From a virus: a DNA stretch of 35,741 bases. The first letter of the stretch is position 1. Each line of letters opens with the position of its first letter. Location: positions 1 through 35,741 of IMG/VR virus record IMGVR_UViG_3300017991_000241, one strand, 5' to 3'. A program made the position numbers and the translations under genes. Of this stretch, positions 14,215 to 22,090 are shown one piece after another. The notes beneath the pieces were generated by a model. The model had not been told where the DNA came from and did not search any database. It saw nothing but the letters and a program-made list of their open reading frames with translations.

Positions 14215-15686
14215 CATTAGAAGGGCTAAAAATAACTATATCTGCTGAACCGGGAGGTATCGGGTCGTCGGAAAGTAATCCATATAGGATGTCTGACCTT
14301 GCTGCCTCTGTCCCGAATATAATAGAAATTATTGTTGGCGGTGGTTCTGCAAGAACTTTTTACTACTGTCCGTATGCTTTGCATTTATCGCCGCTTACTC
14401 ACTTTAAGTTTTATATGGAAATGGTTCTTTTTGGAGAAGATGTAAACCATTTAGGGAGTAGATTAAATAGTGGGTCTGCCTCATATTTTTATTTGACTAA
14501 TACACAGATGATGGAAAACGGCACAGAGTTTAGTACGTTATATAATTTTATAGCTACTGATTGTGCATTTTTTCATTTTAGGGGATTTTCCTTTTATACA
14601 GGCGTTAGATTAACGCGCTGTAAATTTGTGTCAGTAGGTAGTACATATTGGAGTAATTCAACAAACATAGAAATATATGATTGCTCTATGTCTGGTACGC
14701 CTTATGGGAACATTCCAAGGAACAATATAGTAGATATTAGAAATAAATTAATGAACTGTACTTATGGTTTATTATTGGGATATAATACAGGTGGAGATGT
14801 TAAATTATATAATACTGAAATTATAGGGTGTACAAATGATTTAGCATACCAACCGTTAACACATTTAAATTATACGACTACACTTGTCGACCCGTTAGTT
14901 GATTTAAATAAACAACTATTGATGGTTACAACGAGTGGAAAAAAAGTAACGTTGGATGTAGCCACATTAATGAGTTTTGTTTTGAATGATGCAGATGGAG
15001 CGTCAATTGTAATATATGATAAAGATGGGAATATTCATTATCAGGGATTATACTCAGAAGGGTTACAGGAAGAAGTTGTATATTATCGGCGGTATGTAAA
15101 GTCACAAGGGATATATGGTGTACCAGAAGAGGACGTTGAAAATACGTATCATCCTTTTGTGATAGAGGTTATAAAATCAGAATATCAGCCGTTGATAATT
15201 CCAAATATATTTGTTGTATCAGGTAAGGCTACAAATATAATAGGTAGAATGGTATTGGTTGCTCTTTCAATCGATTCTGTAAGCATTACAGATGCTACGG
15301 AGATTGGGGGAACGGACGGGAGCTTGGAGATTACGGCGAGTGGTGGAGATGGTAGTTACGAATACTCCATCAACGGCACTGATTATCAGGCCAGCAATAC
15401 GTTCACCGGACTGGCCGCGGGAACTTATACGGTATATGTTCGGGACGGCGAAGGGACCGCGGAAACATTAGAAGATGTTGAAGTGACCGAACCTGAGCTA
15501 AGATATATTCATATACATTCCCAAAGCCCTACTAATGTTGAAATAAAAGAAGAAACTAAAGAAGTGGAATTAAAATCTGATCCTATAGTTCAAGTTAATA
15601 ATAGTGAAATTAATATAATACAAATACCTTCTAATGAAACTCAGGTTAAATTAGATGATAATGAGATTGATATACAAATTGATTAA
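14205..15686 (+). CDS. Fibre or adhesin with beta-helix and SprB-type repeat
   Basis: A 493-residue protein without a signal peptide. Residues about 20-220 contain short, regularly spaced strands with Cys and aromatic residues (ATDCAFFHFRGFSFYTGVRL, TRCKFVSVGS, IEIYDCSMSG, KLYNTEIIGCTNDL), as in a right-handed beta-helix. A second domain follows at about 230-350. Residues about 360-430 match the SprB repeat: GGTDGSLEITASGGDGSYEY, then SINGTDYQASNTFTGLAAGT, then YTVYVRDGEG. SprB repeats are known from cell-surface adhesins of gliding Flavobacteria. The last 60 residues are repetitive, with EIKEETKEVELK and VKLDDNEIDIQID. The SprB-coding segment (about 15290-15490) is GC-rich relative to its flanks, suggesting separate acquisition. 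Likely a virion fibre or host-binding protein. Confidence 0.65.
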   Translation: MAITLEGLKITISAEPGGIGSSESNPYRMSDLAASVPNIIEIIVGGGSARTFYYCPYALHLSPLTHFKFYMEMVLFGEDVNHLGSRLNSGSASYFYLTNTQMMENGTEFSTLYNFIATDCAFFHFRGFSFYTGVRLTRCKFVSVGSTYWSNSTNIEIYDCSMSGTPYGNIPRNNIVDIRNKLMNCTYGLLLGYNTGGDVKLYNTEIIGCTNDLAYQPLTHLNYTTTLVDPLVDLNKQLLMVTTSGKKVTLDVATLMSFVLNDADGASIVIYDKDGNIHYQGLYSEGLQEEVVYYRRYVKSQGIYGVPEEDVENTYHPFVIEVIKSEYQPLIIPNIFVVSGKATNIIGRMVLVALSIDSVSITDATEIGGTDGSLEITASGGDGSYEYSINGTDYQASNTFTGLAAGTYTVYVRDGEGTAETLEDVEVTEPELRYIHIHSQSPTNVEIKEETKEVELKSDPIVQVNNSEINIIQIPSNETQVKLDDNEIDIQID

Positions 15687-15737
15687 AGGTTTTAATTAAG
15701 AACAAGTCTATATTTTATATTACTAAATATAGTAATT

Positions 15738-16583
15738 ATGCTACCCATTTTAGAAATCGATTTTGCTCTCATAAAAGATAAAGCAGAAGATAAAGTATTT
15801 ACTTTTACTAATGCAGATGGGTCAGTTTATGATATGACTGATTCTACTGCTGTTTGTAAATTATATAAGGATCCAGATAATCCTATTAGTATAAATTGTA
15901 CTATTACAGTTCTTACTGGGAAAATAACAATACCTTTTACTACTTCTCATTCAGATACTTTAGGAACCTTTGAATATATTTTAGAAGAGACTCGAACTGG
16001 TGGGGCGGTAATACCTTTATTAAAAGGGAATATTATAGTTGAAAGATATACTCCTTTCTCGGAGTCTATTACAGCTTGGTTAAAATCAGAATTACCTGCT
16101 AATTTAACTCTTACAGTTAATTTCCAAAATCAAAGACTTTTTTATTGGAGAAAAATTCTTCAAAATGCTTTTGAAATTATTGATGCAGATCTTAATAAGG
16201 AATCTGCATGGCCTGATATGGTAAATGCTCTATTTGCAAAACTTATAGTATATGATGCCTTAGAATTGGCTTTAAAAGGATCTTTTGCTGCTTTTTTGGG
16301 GGGAGATTATACTACAACTACCACCATTTCTTTAGGTGATATAAAAAGTGTTGAAACTGGTCCTACTAAGGTAGAATATTTTGGTATGGCCTCTTCTGTT
16401 AAAGAGGCTTTATCAAAAACCCAGGGGGGTTTATCTATGTTTGAACTTATTAAACAATCCCTTTGTGGATTAGCCAGATATTTAGGAGTACAACTCTCTA
16501 TGTGTGATCAATTGAAAACAGTGATTGTTCCTAAATATTATGAAAATCCAAATTGGGTTGGAACTGAAATAACTGATCTTTAA
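15738..16583 (+). CDS. BppU-like domain joined to head-tail connector-like domain
   Basis: A 281-residue protein in two parts. Residues 1-105 (KDKAEDKVFTFTNADGSVYD, MTDSTAVCKLYKD, then a GNIIVERYTPF end) look like the immunoglobulin-type N-terminal domain of baseplate upper proteins such as BppU. Residues about 110-281 are helical, with YWRKILQNAFEIIDADL and AKLIVYDALELALKGSFAAF, and may be a connector or neck domain of the adaptor type. The pairing is unusual. The AT-rich codon use matches the tail genes rather than the neighbouring fibres, so this looks like a core gene. Function by position: neck between head and tail. Confidence 0.45.
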   Translation: MLPILEIDFALIKDKAEDKVFTFTNADGSVYDMTDSTAVCKLYKDPDNPISINCTITVLTGKITIPFTTSHSDTLGTFEYILEETRTGGAVIPLLKGNIIVERYTPFSESITAWLKSELPANLTLTVNFQNQRLFYWRKILQNAFEIIDADLNKESAWPDMVNALFAKLIVYDALELALKGSFAAFLGGDYTTTTTISLGDIKSVETGPTKVEYFGMASSVKEALSKTQGGLSMFELIKQSLCGLARYLGVQLSMCDQLKTVIVPKYYENPNWVGTEITDL

Positions 16584-16587
16584 AAAT

Positions 16588-17010
16588 ATGAAAAAGGTAT
16601 TTATTTTATTGGGCTTTTTATTAGTTTGTAGTTTTGTTAAAGCACAAACAAGTATAATAAAGGATTATGGTATTGGAATAGAATTCTGCCATCAATCTGG
16701 GGATACTACGGGTTTTATAAAAACTAATCTTGTTGGGGGAATAAAAGTAGTAAGAAATGGTGTAAAAATAAATGATAATAAAGAAATGTTTTATGTTAGA
16801 GCAGCTGATTATGGATATGATAATGTAGATAGTCTTAGAAATTATTTATACCCATTAATTTTAGGTAATTATCGGGTTAATATTGCAAATGATGTTTCTG
16901 GGGATTCTGATACACTTTGGTATTCTATTAATGCTAATGGAGTAGTAGATACTACTTGTTATCAATTAAAATCGGGGGAAACTTTTTTTGGTGCGTATAT
17001 ACCTTATTAG
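16588..17010 (+). CDS. Exported small protein with signal peptide, 140 aa
   Basis: A 140-residue protein that begins MKKVFILLGFLLVCSFVKA, with Gln at the expected cleavage site, a clear Sec signal peptide of Bacteroidetes type. The mature part is beta-rich with no recognised family (YGIGIEFCHQSGDTTGF; GGIKVVRNGVKI; RAADYGYDNVDSLRNYL). Starting 4 nt after the neck-like gene and ending 2 nt before the next exported protein, it is co-transcribed with both. The AT-rich codon use agrees with the core genes, so the signal peptide is not merely part of a recent import. Confidence 0.65.
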   Translation: MKKVFILLGFLLVCSFVKAQTSIIKDYGIGIEFCHQSGDTTGFIKTNLVGGIKVVRNGVKINDNKEMFYVRAADYGYDNVDSLRNYLYPLILGNYRVNIANDVSGDSDTLWYSINANGVVDTTCYQLKSGETFFGAYIPY

Positions 17011-17012
17011 TA

Positions 17013-18395
17013 ATGAGAAAGGTTTTTATTATATTTTTAATATCTTTAGCTTATCCTGTTATTTCTCAGGATTTAAAAATAATTAAAAATACTCCTCATA
17101 TATTTATTTTGGGGGATACAATTATTGATATAAGTGATTATTCAAATAGTGGTATTCCCCGGGGTTTTTTGGTGAATGGTCAGACGGTTATCTACCGAGG
17201 CCGTGCGAGCTATGCCGATGTGGTTGCATCCAAGGTGGTGGGGGGAGGGGGTATTACTCTGATTACAGAATATACGGATACGCAGTTAGTAATAAAATTC
17301 GCCGCTCCAAGTACGGATACCGTTATAATTAACTGGGGGAGTGATTCAATAGAGTCAGTGGTAGGTCAGGATGGTACATTGATAACAAAAACTTCACCAT
17401 TCACATCTGCTGGTACATACGTAACGACTCTACAGGGGGATGCTGATTCGATTACTAAATTATATTTAAACGACCAAAATCATGTATCAGGACGTGTGCG
17501 TCCTGAAAAGATGCCCAACTTAAGTGTATTGTATTTAAATACATGCAAGGTATCTTGTAATATTTCCGCAGTTGCTCAGTGTGCTGCTATGGATCTTTTG
17601 CAACTCAAAAATAATGATTATATATATGGAGATATATCCGATTTAAGAGCGTGTTCTAATATGCGTCTTTTCCAGGCTGGAAATTCTTTAATGACTTTTG
17701 ATGATACTATTGCATGGGAAGCTGTAACAAGTCAAATTGTATGGATTATAGATGAAGGATTAACATCTGCAATGGTTGATAAAGTTATTAAAGCGTGGAG
17801 AAACTGTACGGGCGATTTTCATGTTTTAAATTGTGATCCGAGAACCGTTTCCAGTAATGATGATTTATCAACACTGTTGGAGAATGCCAATCTAATATAC
17901 TTGCCTGTAGATACAATTTCTCAGGGATTGGCTTTTGGGCCGGAATTACATATGGATTCAAACGCAGCAAGTGATCCTAATGGTAATGAGTCAGATGCTA
18001 CAACCGGTTGGAGTGAAACCGGATTAACCATAGAGTCAACGTCTGATCAGTCATATTCAGGAACTTATTCTTTAAGGGCTGATGATAATACAAGTCCAAC
18101 AGCTAACTGTAATATTTATCAAACATATACAACGGAAACAGATTCTATCTATTGTTTGACGTTTAATTGGAGACATGTTGAGACCGGATTGGTATGGGGC
18201 CATAGACCAAATAATTTATACGAAAATCTTGTTATAGATTATACTATAGCGGGGTCTAATTGGTTAAATGTTGCGTTTTGGAGAAAAGCGACAGGAACAT
18301 CGTACATTAATAAGTTCCAAGAACAAAACACATCAAATAATGGGGGAATATATGTCGATAATGTTTCCATGAAAAAAGTCACATTTTCAGAATGA
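17013..18395 (+). CDS. Exported leucine-rich-repeat and carbohydrate-binding-like protein
   Basis: I start at the ATG at 17013, where MRKVFIIFLISLAYPVIS plus Gln forms a signal peptide; the longer frame from 16956 overlaps the previous gene. The protein has 460 residues. After a short N-terminal part with VLGD-like strands, residues about 90-150 resemble a PKD-like or other beta domain. Residues about 150-260 show leucine-rich repeats (ITKLYLNDQNHVSGRV, LSVLYLNTCKVSCNIS, MDLLQLKNNDYIYGDIS, MRLFQAGNS) of the kind seen in Bacteroidetes BspA-like and phage proteins. Residues about 310-460 look like a CBM4/9-type jelly-roll (DATTGWSETGLTIES; YSGTYSLRADDN; GGIYVDNVSMKKV). Likely binds proteins or glycans at a cell or virion surface. 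Composition shifts between GC-rich and AT-rich patches. Confidence 0.6.
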   Translation: MRKVFIIFLISLAYPVISQDLKIIKNTPHIFILGDTIIDISDYSNSGIPRGFLVNGQTVIYRGRASYADVVASKVVGGGGITLITEYTDTQLVIKFAAPSTDTVIINWGSDSIESVVGQDGTLITKTSPFTSAGTYVTTLQGDADSITKLYLNDQNHVSGRVRPEKMPNLSVLYLNTCKVSCNISAVAQCAAMDLLQLKNNDYIYGDISDLRACSNMRLFQAGNSLMTFDDTIAWEAVTSQIVWIIDEGLTSAMVDKVIKAWRNCTGDFHVLNCDPRTVSSNDDLSTLLENANLIYLPVDTISQGLAFGPELHMDSNAASDPNGNESDATTGWSETGLTIESTSDQSYSGTYSLRADDNTSPTANCNIYQTYTTETDSIYCLTFNWRHVETGLVWGHRPNNLYENLVIDYTIAGSNWLNVAFWRKATGTSYINKFQEQNTSNNGGIYVDNVSMKKVTFSE

Positions 18396-18523
18396 CCCCC
18401 CTCCTCACCATATCATCCATTGCGTTTGATAGAATGAAAACGCTACTCACCATATCGCTACTGACGATCACCCTTACCCTCTCCGCACTGTTGGATAGCC
18501 TGAACTTTCTAGGAAGTAATTAA
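18392..18523 (+). CDS. Possible 43-aa membrane peptide
   Basis: An ATG at 18392 overlaps the previous stop as ATGA and opens 43 codons up to TAA at 18521-18523. An internal Met (18434) gives MKTLLTISLLTITLTLSALL followed by DSLNFLGSN, a plausible membrane helix or signal anchor. The bases CTCACCATATC occur twice (about 18403 and 18448), so the N-terminus may be a duplication. GC-rich codons set it apart from the next gene. It could be a small membrane protein such as a holin, or a decayed remnant of a signal peptide gene. Confidence 0.35.
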   Translation: MTPLLTISSIAFDRMKTLLTISLLTITLTLSALLDSLNFLGSN

Positions 18524-18536
18524 ATAAAATAACCCC

Positions 18537-18995
18537 ATGTTATCTTCTGCTCAATGGCAAGCCTATAAAAATGTGGTTAATCAGGCTGCTGAATCCTTTA
18601 ACCAAGAAATTGTAACCTGGTATAGGTTTACCAGAGGCTTTCAACGATATGGTGAAGATAATGAAGCTAACGCACACTATGATCAAATATCTCTTAATTG
18701 TTTAATCCATTTTAATATTTTTAGAACTTGGCCTATGACTGAAGAAACTATAGGTGGAGCTATAGACCAAGAAAGTATTGTAATGATGTTAAATAAAAAA
18801 TATCTTGAAGATGATGGGTATTTAAATTCGGCAGGATTTTTTGATATGGATCCTGGAAATGATTATTTTATTCATATGGGGGTTAAATATAGATCGGCAG
18901 GAGAAACCCCGGTATCTCAAGCTGGGGATGAACCCCTTCATTTTTATATCATACTTAAGAGAGAGGAAACTCCAACAGGTACTCAAAAATATTAA
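18537..18995 (+). CDS. Probable neck / head-closure protein, 152 aa
   Basis: A 152-residue protein (MLSSAQWQAYKNVVNQAAES, then NQEIVTWYRFTRGFQRYGED, then GYFMD-like beta region KYRSAGETPVSQAGDEPLHF). The N-terminal helix followed by a beta-barrel-like part with charged loops fits head-completion or stopper proteins, which have this size and lie after the connector gene. I do not recognise a named family. AT-rich codon use as in core genes supports a structural role; it is sandwiched between imported-looking fibre genes. The stop is two bases before the signal peptide of the next gene. Confidence 0.45.
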   Translation: MLSSAQWQAYKNVVNQAAESFNQEIVTWYRFTRGFQRYGEDNEANAHYDQISLNCLIHFNIFRTWPMTEETIGGAIDQESIVMMLNKKYLEDDGYLNSAGFFDMDPGNDYFIHMGVKYRSAGETPVSQAGDEPLHFYIILKREETPTGTQKY

Positions 18996-18996
18996 G

Positions 18997-21438
18997 ATGA
19001 AAAATCTATTTTCAATATTATTATTGCTCCTATTCTCTTTAGGGGTAAGTGCTCAGATAACCCATCATAGTGGTGTTATTTTGGGTACTACGGGGGATCC
19101 AATAGATTCAGCTGTGATAGTTGGGGGTAATTTAGTATTTTATTCTGGGGGAAATTCATATTCTACTGGAACAGGTGGGGAGGGGGATTCTGCTTCATAT
19201 ACTTATAAGATTATTCCCCAAAGTAGTGCCCCAACCCCTGATGAGGGTCTTTTGTGGTATGATATAGATGATCATATTCTTAGAATTTATGATGGAACTC
19301 AATGGGATACTTGTAATGTAGTTGGAACTACAGGAGGTTCTGGAAGCGTCACTTCGGTTGCAGCGGGGGACGGTATGGATTTTACAACCATTACTACTAC
19401 TGGGTCAGTTACTATGGGGACACCAACAGCAGTAACTTCATCTTCAACTAATAATGTCACAACTACTAGTCACACCCATGCTTTGGAGGGGACGGCTTGG
19501 GGGATTCTTTATATGGATGGATCGGGGAGCGCTACGGAATTGGCTCTCGGAACGGATGGACAGGTATTGACATCAACAGGAGCTTCTACCGTACCGGCAT
19601 TTGAGGATGTTCCTGGCGGTAGCTCAGATTCACTGAGATGGTTTAATGTCGTTGATTTCGGCGCAAGTCCAACAGACGGAAGCAGTGACGTTGTGGCTAT
19701 TCAAGCAGCTTTAGACGCGGCTGACGATTATTATTACGGAGGGGTTGTATATATCCCTCCGGGGTATTGGAATATTGACGATTCGATCCAGTTGAGAAGG
19801 AGGGTGCATGTATATGCGGATGAGTTTGCCAATTTTTTAGTGCCATCCGGGTACACAAAGAGTGTATGGTTTAATGGTGATTATGCTTTGGAGTGGAGTT
19901 CGGTAAAAGGAGGATATTATGATGAAAAAACACCTTACGAGTATAACTGGTCTGCTATTAAATTAAAGACGAACAGTTCAAGTTACTATACTGTATTTTC
20001 CAATTTCCGGGACATGACTGTACGACATGCGAAAGCAGCTGTCGAAGTTGTTTTGACTGGGGGTGCTTTCGTAACTTCAAGCTTATTTGAGAGAATCATT
20101 CCTCATCATACAAAGTATGGATTGAAAGTGGTGGCTGACCGCAACACAAATAATTGGTTTGATGACAATAAGATTTTTAATTGGGATATCCAGTATGGGG
20201 ATAGTACTTATTGTGGAATTGATTTAGAGTCTGGTAGAGGAAATAATATTTCAAACAATACATTTTGGGATTGTGCTGATTCGGAGATATCTGGGTATGA
20301 AGTTTTTAATCTAGGTTCGCAATCTCTTTATAACATTATAGCAAACAATACTATATCTCCAGATGATGATAATTGGGATGATAGTGGTACAGATAATCAT
20401 ATCTGGGGTTTAGATGCTATGACAAATATTATTCGAGGAGGGCTATCATTAGATGAAGATAATTCGGCAAGGAGAGATTCTGCAAATAAAATTGTCATAG
20501 CAAATAATAGCAATGGTGGAACTGCTCCAACGGGATCGCATCCAGCATATATCAAATTTAAAACTTATACAGTTGGTGAAGATCCTCCATTCTTGGGAGC
20601 TGATTATGCAGCTCGTATTGGTTCAAAAAACTTTGCAGTAAGTAATTATGGGGCAGATCTGGTGTTTGAAGTATCTAAAATTGGAAGTGATGATGATGAA
20701 GCTACTGGATATTTGCAAGCATTGAGGTTGCTATATACAGGTGATGCTTATTTTTATAGAGGAGTACAAATAGGAAGAGCGTCTTCAGTTCCTGATAGTA
20801 CTGGAATGATATTTTACGATACCGATGATAATCTCTTTAAAGGGCGAGACAACGATAGTTGGGTTGAGTTTGGAACTGGGGGAGGTTCACCAGATTCGGC
20901 ATCAGTCACATATACCTTCACCCCGGCAGCAACAGCATCATTGACCGAGGGCGGTATTCGATACGACAGCGATGACGATAAATGGAAGGGGAATGATGGT
21001 ACTGGGACAGAGTACGTGTTCAACCCCAACCCCGTGGATGCGGATACGGTGTTTCATTTGCTAGCAGACACACTATTTATAGTGGGGAACATCGGGCTGA
21101 ACAACCCGGGGGATACGGCATCCATGCTCACAACGGCGCAATTCGAATGGCCTACTGTACAAGATTCGGTGGTATTTGATTCTGTATATGCCTATTGCTA
21201 CGGCACCAGTGGCAGCGTGGGTGTGAGGGTGTATGAGAAGGACGATCCAACGGATGGCACCCGCACGTATATCCATGCGGAGATCACCCCAACAACAGGC
21301 ACCCCAGCCGGAACGTCAACATTCACACAGGAGGCCAGCGGTCCGGGAAAGATACTCGGCTTTGCCCTAACTACTGTAACCACTGAACCAACACAAGTTG
21401 TCTGTATTATATTTTACCATGAGAAACGTGCTTATTAA
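18997..21438 (+). CDS. Tailspike-like beta-helix protein with Sec signal peptide
   Basis: I start at the ATG at 18997, giving 813 residues; the longer frame overlaps the upstream gene. It begins MKNLFSILLLLLFSLGVSA then Gln, a signal peptide. Then follow fibre-type repeats: PTPDEGLLWYDIDDHILRIY; a phage-fibre stretch VTSVAAGDGMDFTTITTTGS; and LALGTDGQVLTSTGAS. From about residue 225 a pectate-lyase-3/tailspike domain starts (FNVVDFGASPTDGSSDVVAI, QAALDAADD, GGVVYIPPGYWNI), a right-handed beta-helix that runs to about residue 560. Two further fibre repeats follow (DSTGMIFYDTDDNLFKGRD; GGIRYDSDDDKWKGNDGTG). The last 140 residues form a beta domain. As a virion spike it would bind or degrade surface polysaccharide. 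The signal peptide is unexpected for a virion protein. Confidence 0.7.
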   Translation: MKNLFSILLLLLFSLGVSAQITHHSGVILGTTGDPIDSAVIVGGNLVFYSGGNSYSTGTGGEGDSASYTYKIIPQSSAPTPDEGLLWYDIDDHILRIYDGTQWDTCNVVGTTGGSGSVTSVAAGDGMDFTTITTTGSVTMGTPTAVTSSSTNNVTTTSHTHALEGTAWGILYMDGSGSATELALGTDGQVLTSTGASTVPAFEDVPGGSSDSLRWFNVVDFGASPTDGSSDVVAIQAALDAADDYYYGGVVYIPPGYWNIDDSIQLRRRVHVYADEFANFLVPSGYTKSVWFNGDYALEWSSVKGGYYDEKTPYEYNWSAIKLKTNSSSYYTVFSNFRDMTVRHAKAAVEVVLTGGAFVTSSLFERIIPHHTKYGLKVVADRNTNNWFDDNKIFNWDIQYGDSTYCGIDLESGRGNNISNNTFWDCADSEISGYEVFNLGSQSLYNIIANNTISPDDDNWDDSGTDNHIWGLDAMTNIIRGGLSLDEDNSARRDSANKIVIANNSNGGTAPTGSHPAYIKFKTYTVGEDPPFLGADYAARIGSKNFAVSNYGADLVFEVSKIGSDDDEATGYLQALRLLYTGDAYFYRGVQIGRASSVPDSTGMIFYDTDDNLFKGRDNDSWVEFGTGGGSPDSASVTYTFTPAATASLTEGGIRYDSDDDKWKGNDGTGTEYVFNPNPVDADTVFHLLADTLFIVGNIGLNNPGDTASMLTTAQFEWPTVQDSVVFDSVYAYCYGTSGSVGVRVYEKDDPTDGTRTYIHAEITPTTGTPAGTSTFTQEASGPGKILGFALTTVTTEPTQVVCIIFYHEKRAY

Positions 21439-22090
21439 CGTATTGCTTTTGCTGACTGTATCTGTTTCCGGACAGGGGTTGATTGCAACCACGATGGTTA
21501 CCCCCACGCCAGCGGCGTCTGATGAATGGTTATATGAGGATGACTATGATTTATACTCTACTGGCACTTTGGATGGAAAAGGAGATTGGGTTGAAACAGC
21601 AGGTAGTGACTTTACAATAGCAGATGCTGGTGGTGGAGATAATGTTGTTAGTCCTTCAACAGCAACAACAGAAATTTTAGCATATTATAATCAATCTATT
21701 GATGATGATATGTGGGTACAAGTAAGTTATGAAGGAGCACAATCAGGTAGAGGTCTTGGTCCTGCAACAAATATTCAATCTGCCACTGGTTATGGGTATG
21801 GATTTTATTCTACCACTACTGCTACATATTTAATGAGACGATCTTCTGCTGGAGATACTGAATTAGCAAGTGGAACAGCCGTTTCTCCGACAGCAATTCT
21901 TGGATTGAAAAGTCATGGAGATACATTAATTTGTTATGTAGATGGAGCAATTTATACTGGTATTAGTGGTGATGGTAAAGTAACTGACGACGGAATATAT
22001 AAACAAACAGGAGGATATGCTGGTGTGTGGGGATATGGTTCTAGTGTAGATGTTATTATTGATGAATGGAAAGCAAAAAATGTAGAATGA
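21419..22090 (+). CDS. Exported lectin-like beta-sandwich protein, 223 aa
   Basis: I start at the ATG at 21419 (MRNVLINVLLLLTVSVSG, then Gln), which gives a signal peptide. The mature part looks like a concanavalin-type beta-sandwich: DDYDLYSTGTLDGKGDWVET, DMWVQVSYEGAQSGRGLGPA, YGFYSTTTATYLMRRSSAGD, GLKSHGDTLICYVDGAIYTG, and VDVIIDEWKAKN at the end. The pattern 'dtl.cyvdG' is common in LamG-like and related modules that bind glycans. The start lies inside the end of the tailspike-like gene and the stop overlaps the next start as ATGA, so the three genes are translated as a set. Confidence 0.6.
   Translation: MRNVLINVLLLLTVSVSGQGLIATTMVTPTPAASDEWLYEDDYDLYSTGTLDGKGDWVETAGSDFTIADAGGGDNVVSPSTATTEILAYYNQSIDDDMWVQVSYEGAQSGRGLGPATNIQSATGYGYGFYSTTTATYLMRRSSAGDTELASGTAVSPTAILGLKSHGDTLICYVDGAIYTGISGDGKVTDDGIYKQTGGYAGVWGYGSSVDVIIDEWKAKNVE

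Noticed and set aside
16956-17012. Upstream in-frame starts of the exported genes (also at 13280, 18841, 21398 and 22066)
   Set aside because: They overlap the preceding gene and place polar residues in front of otherwise perfect signal peptides.
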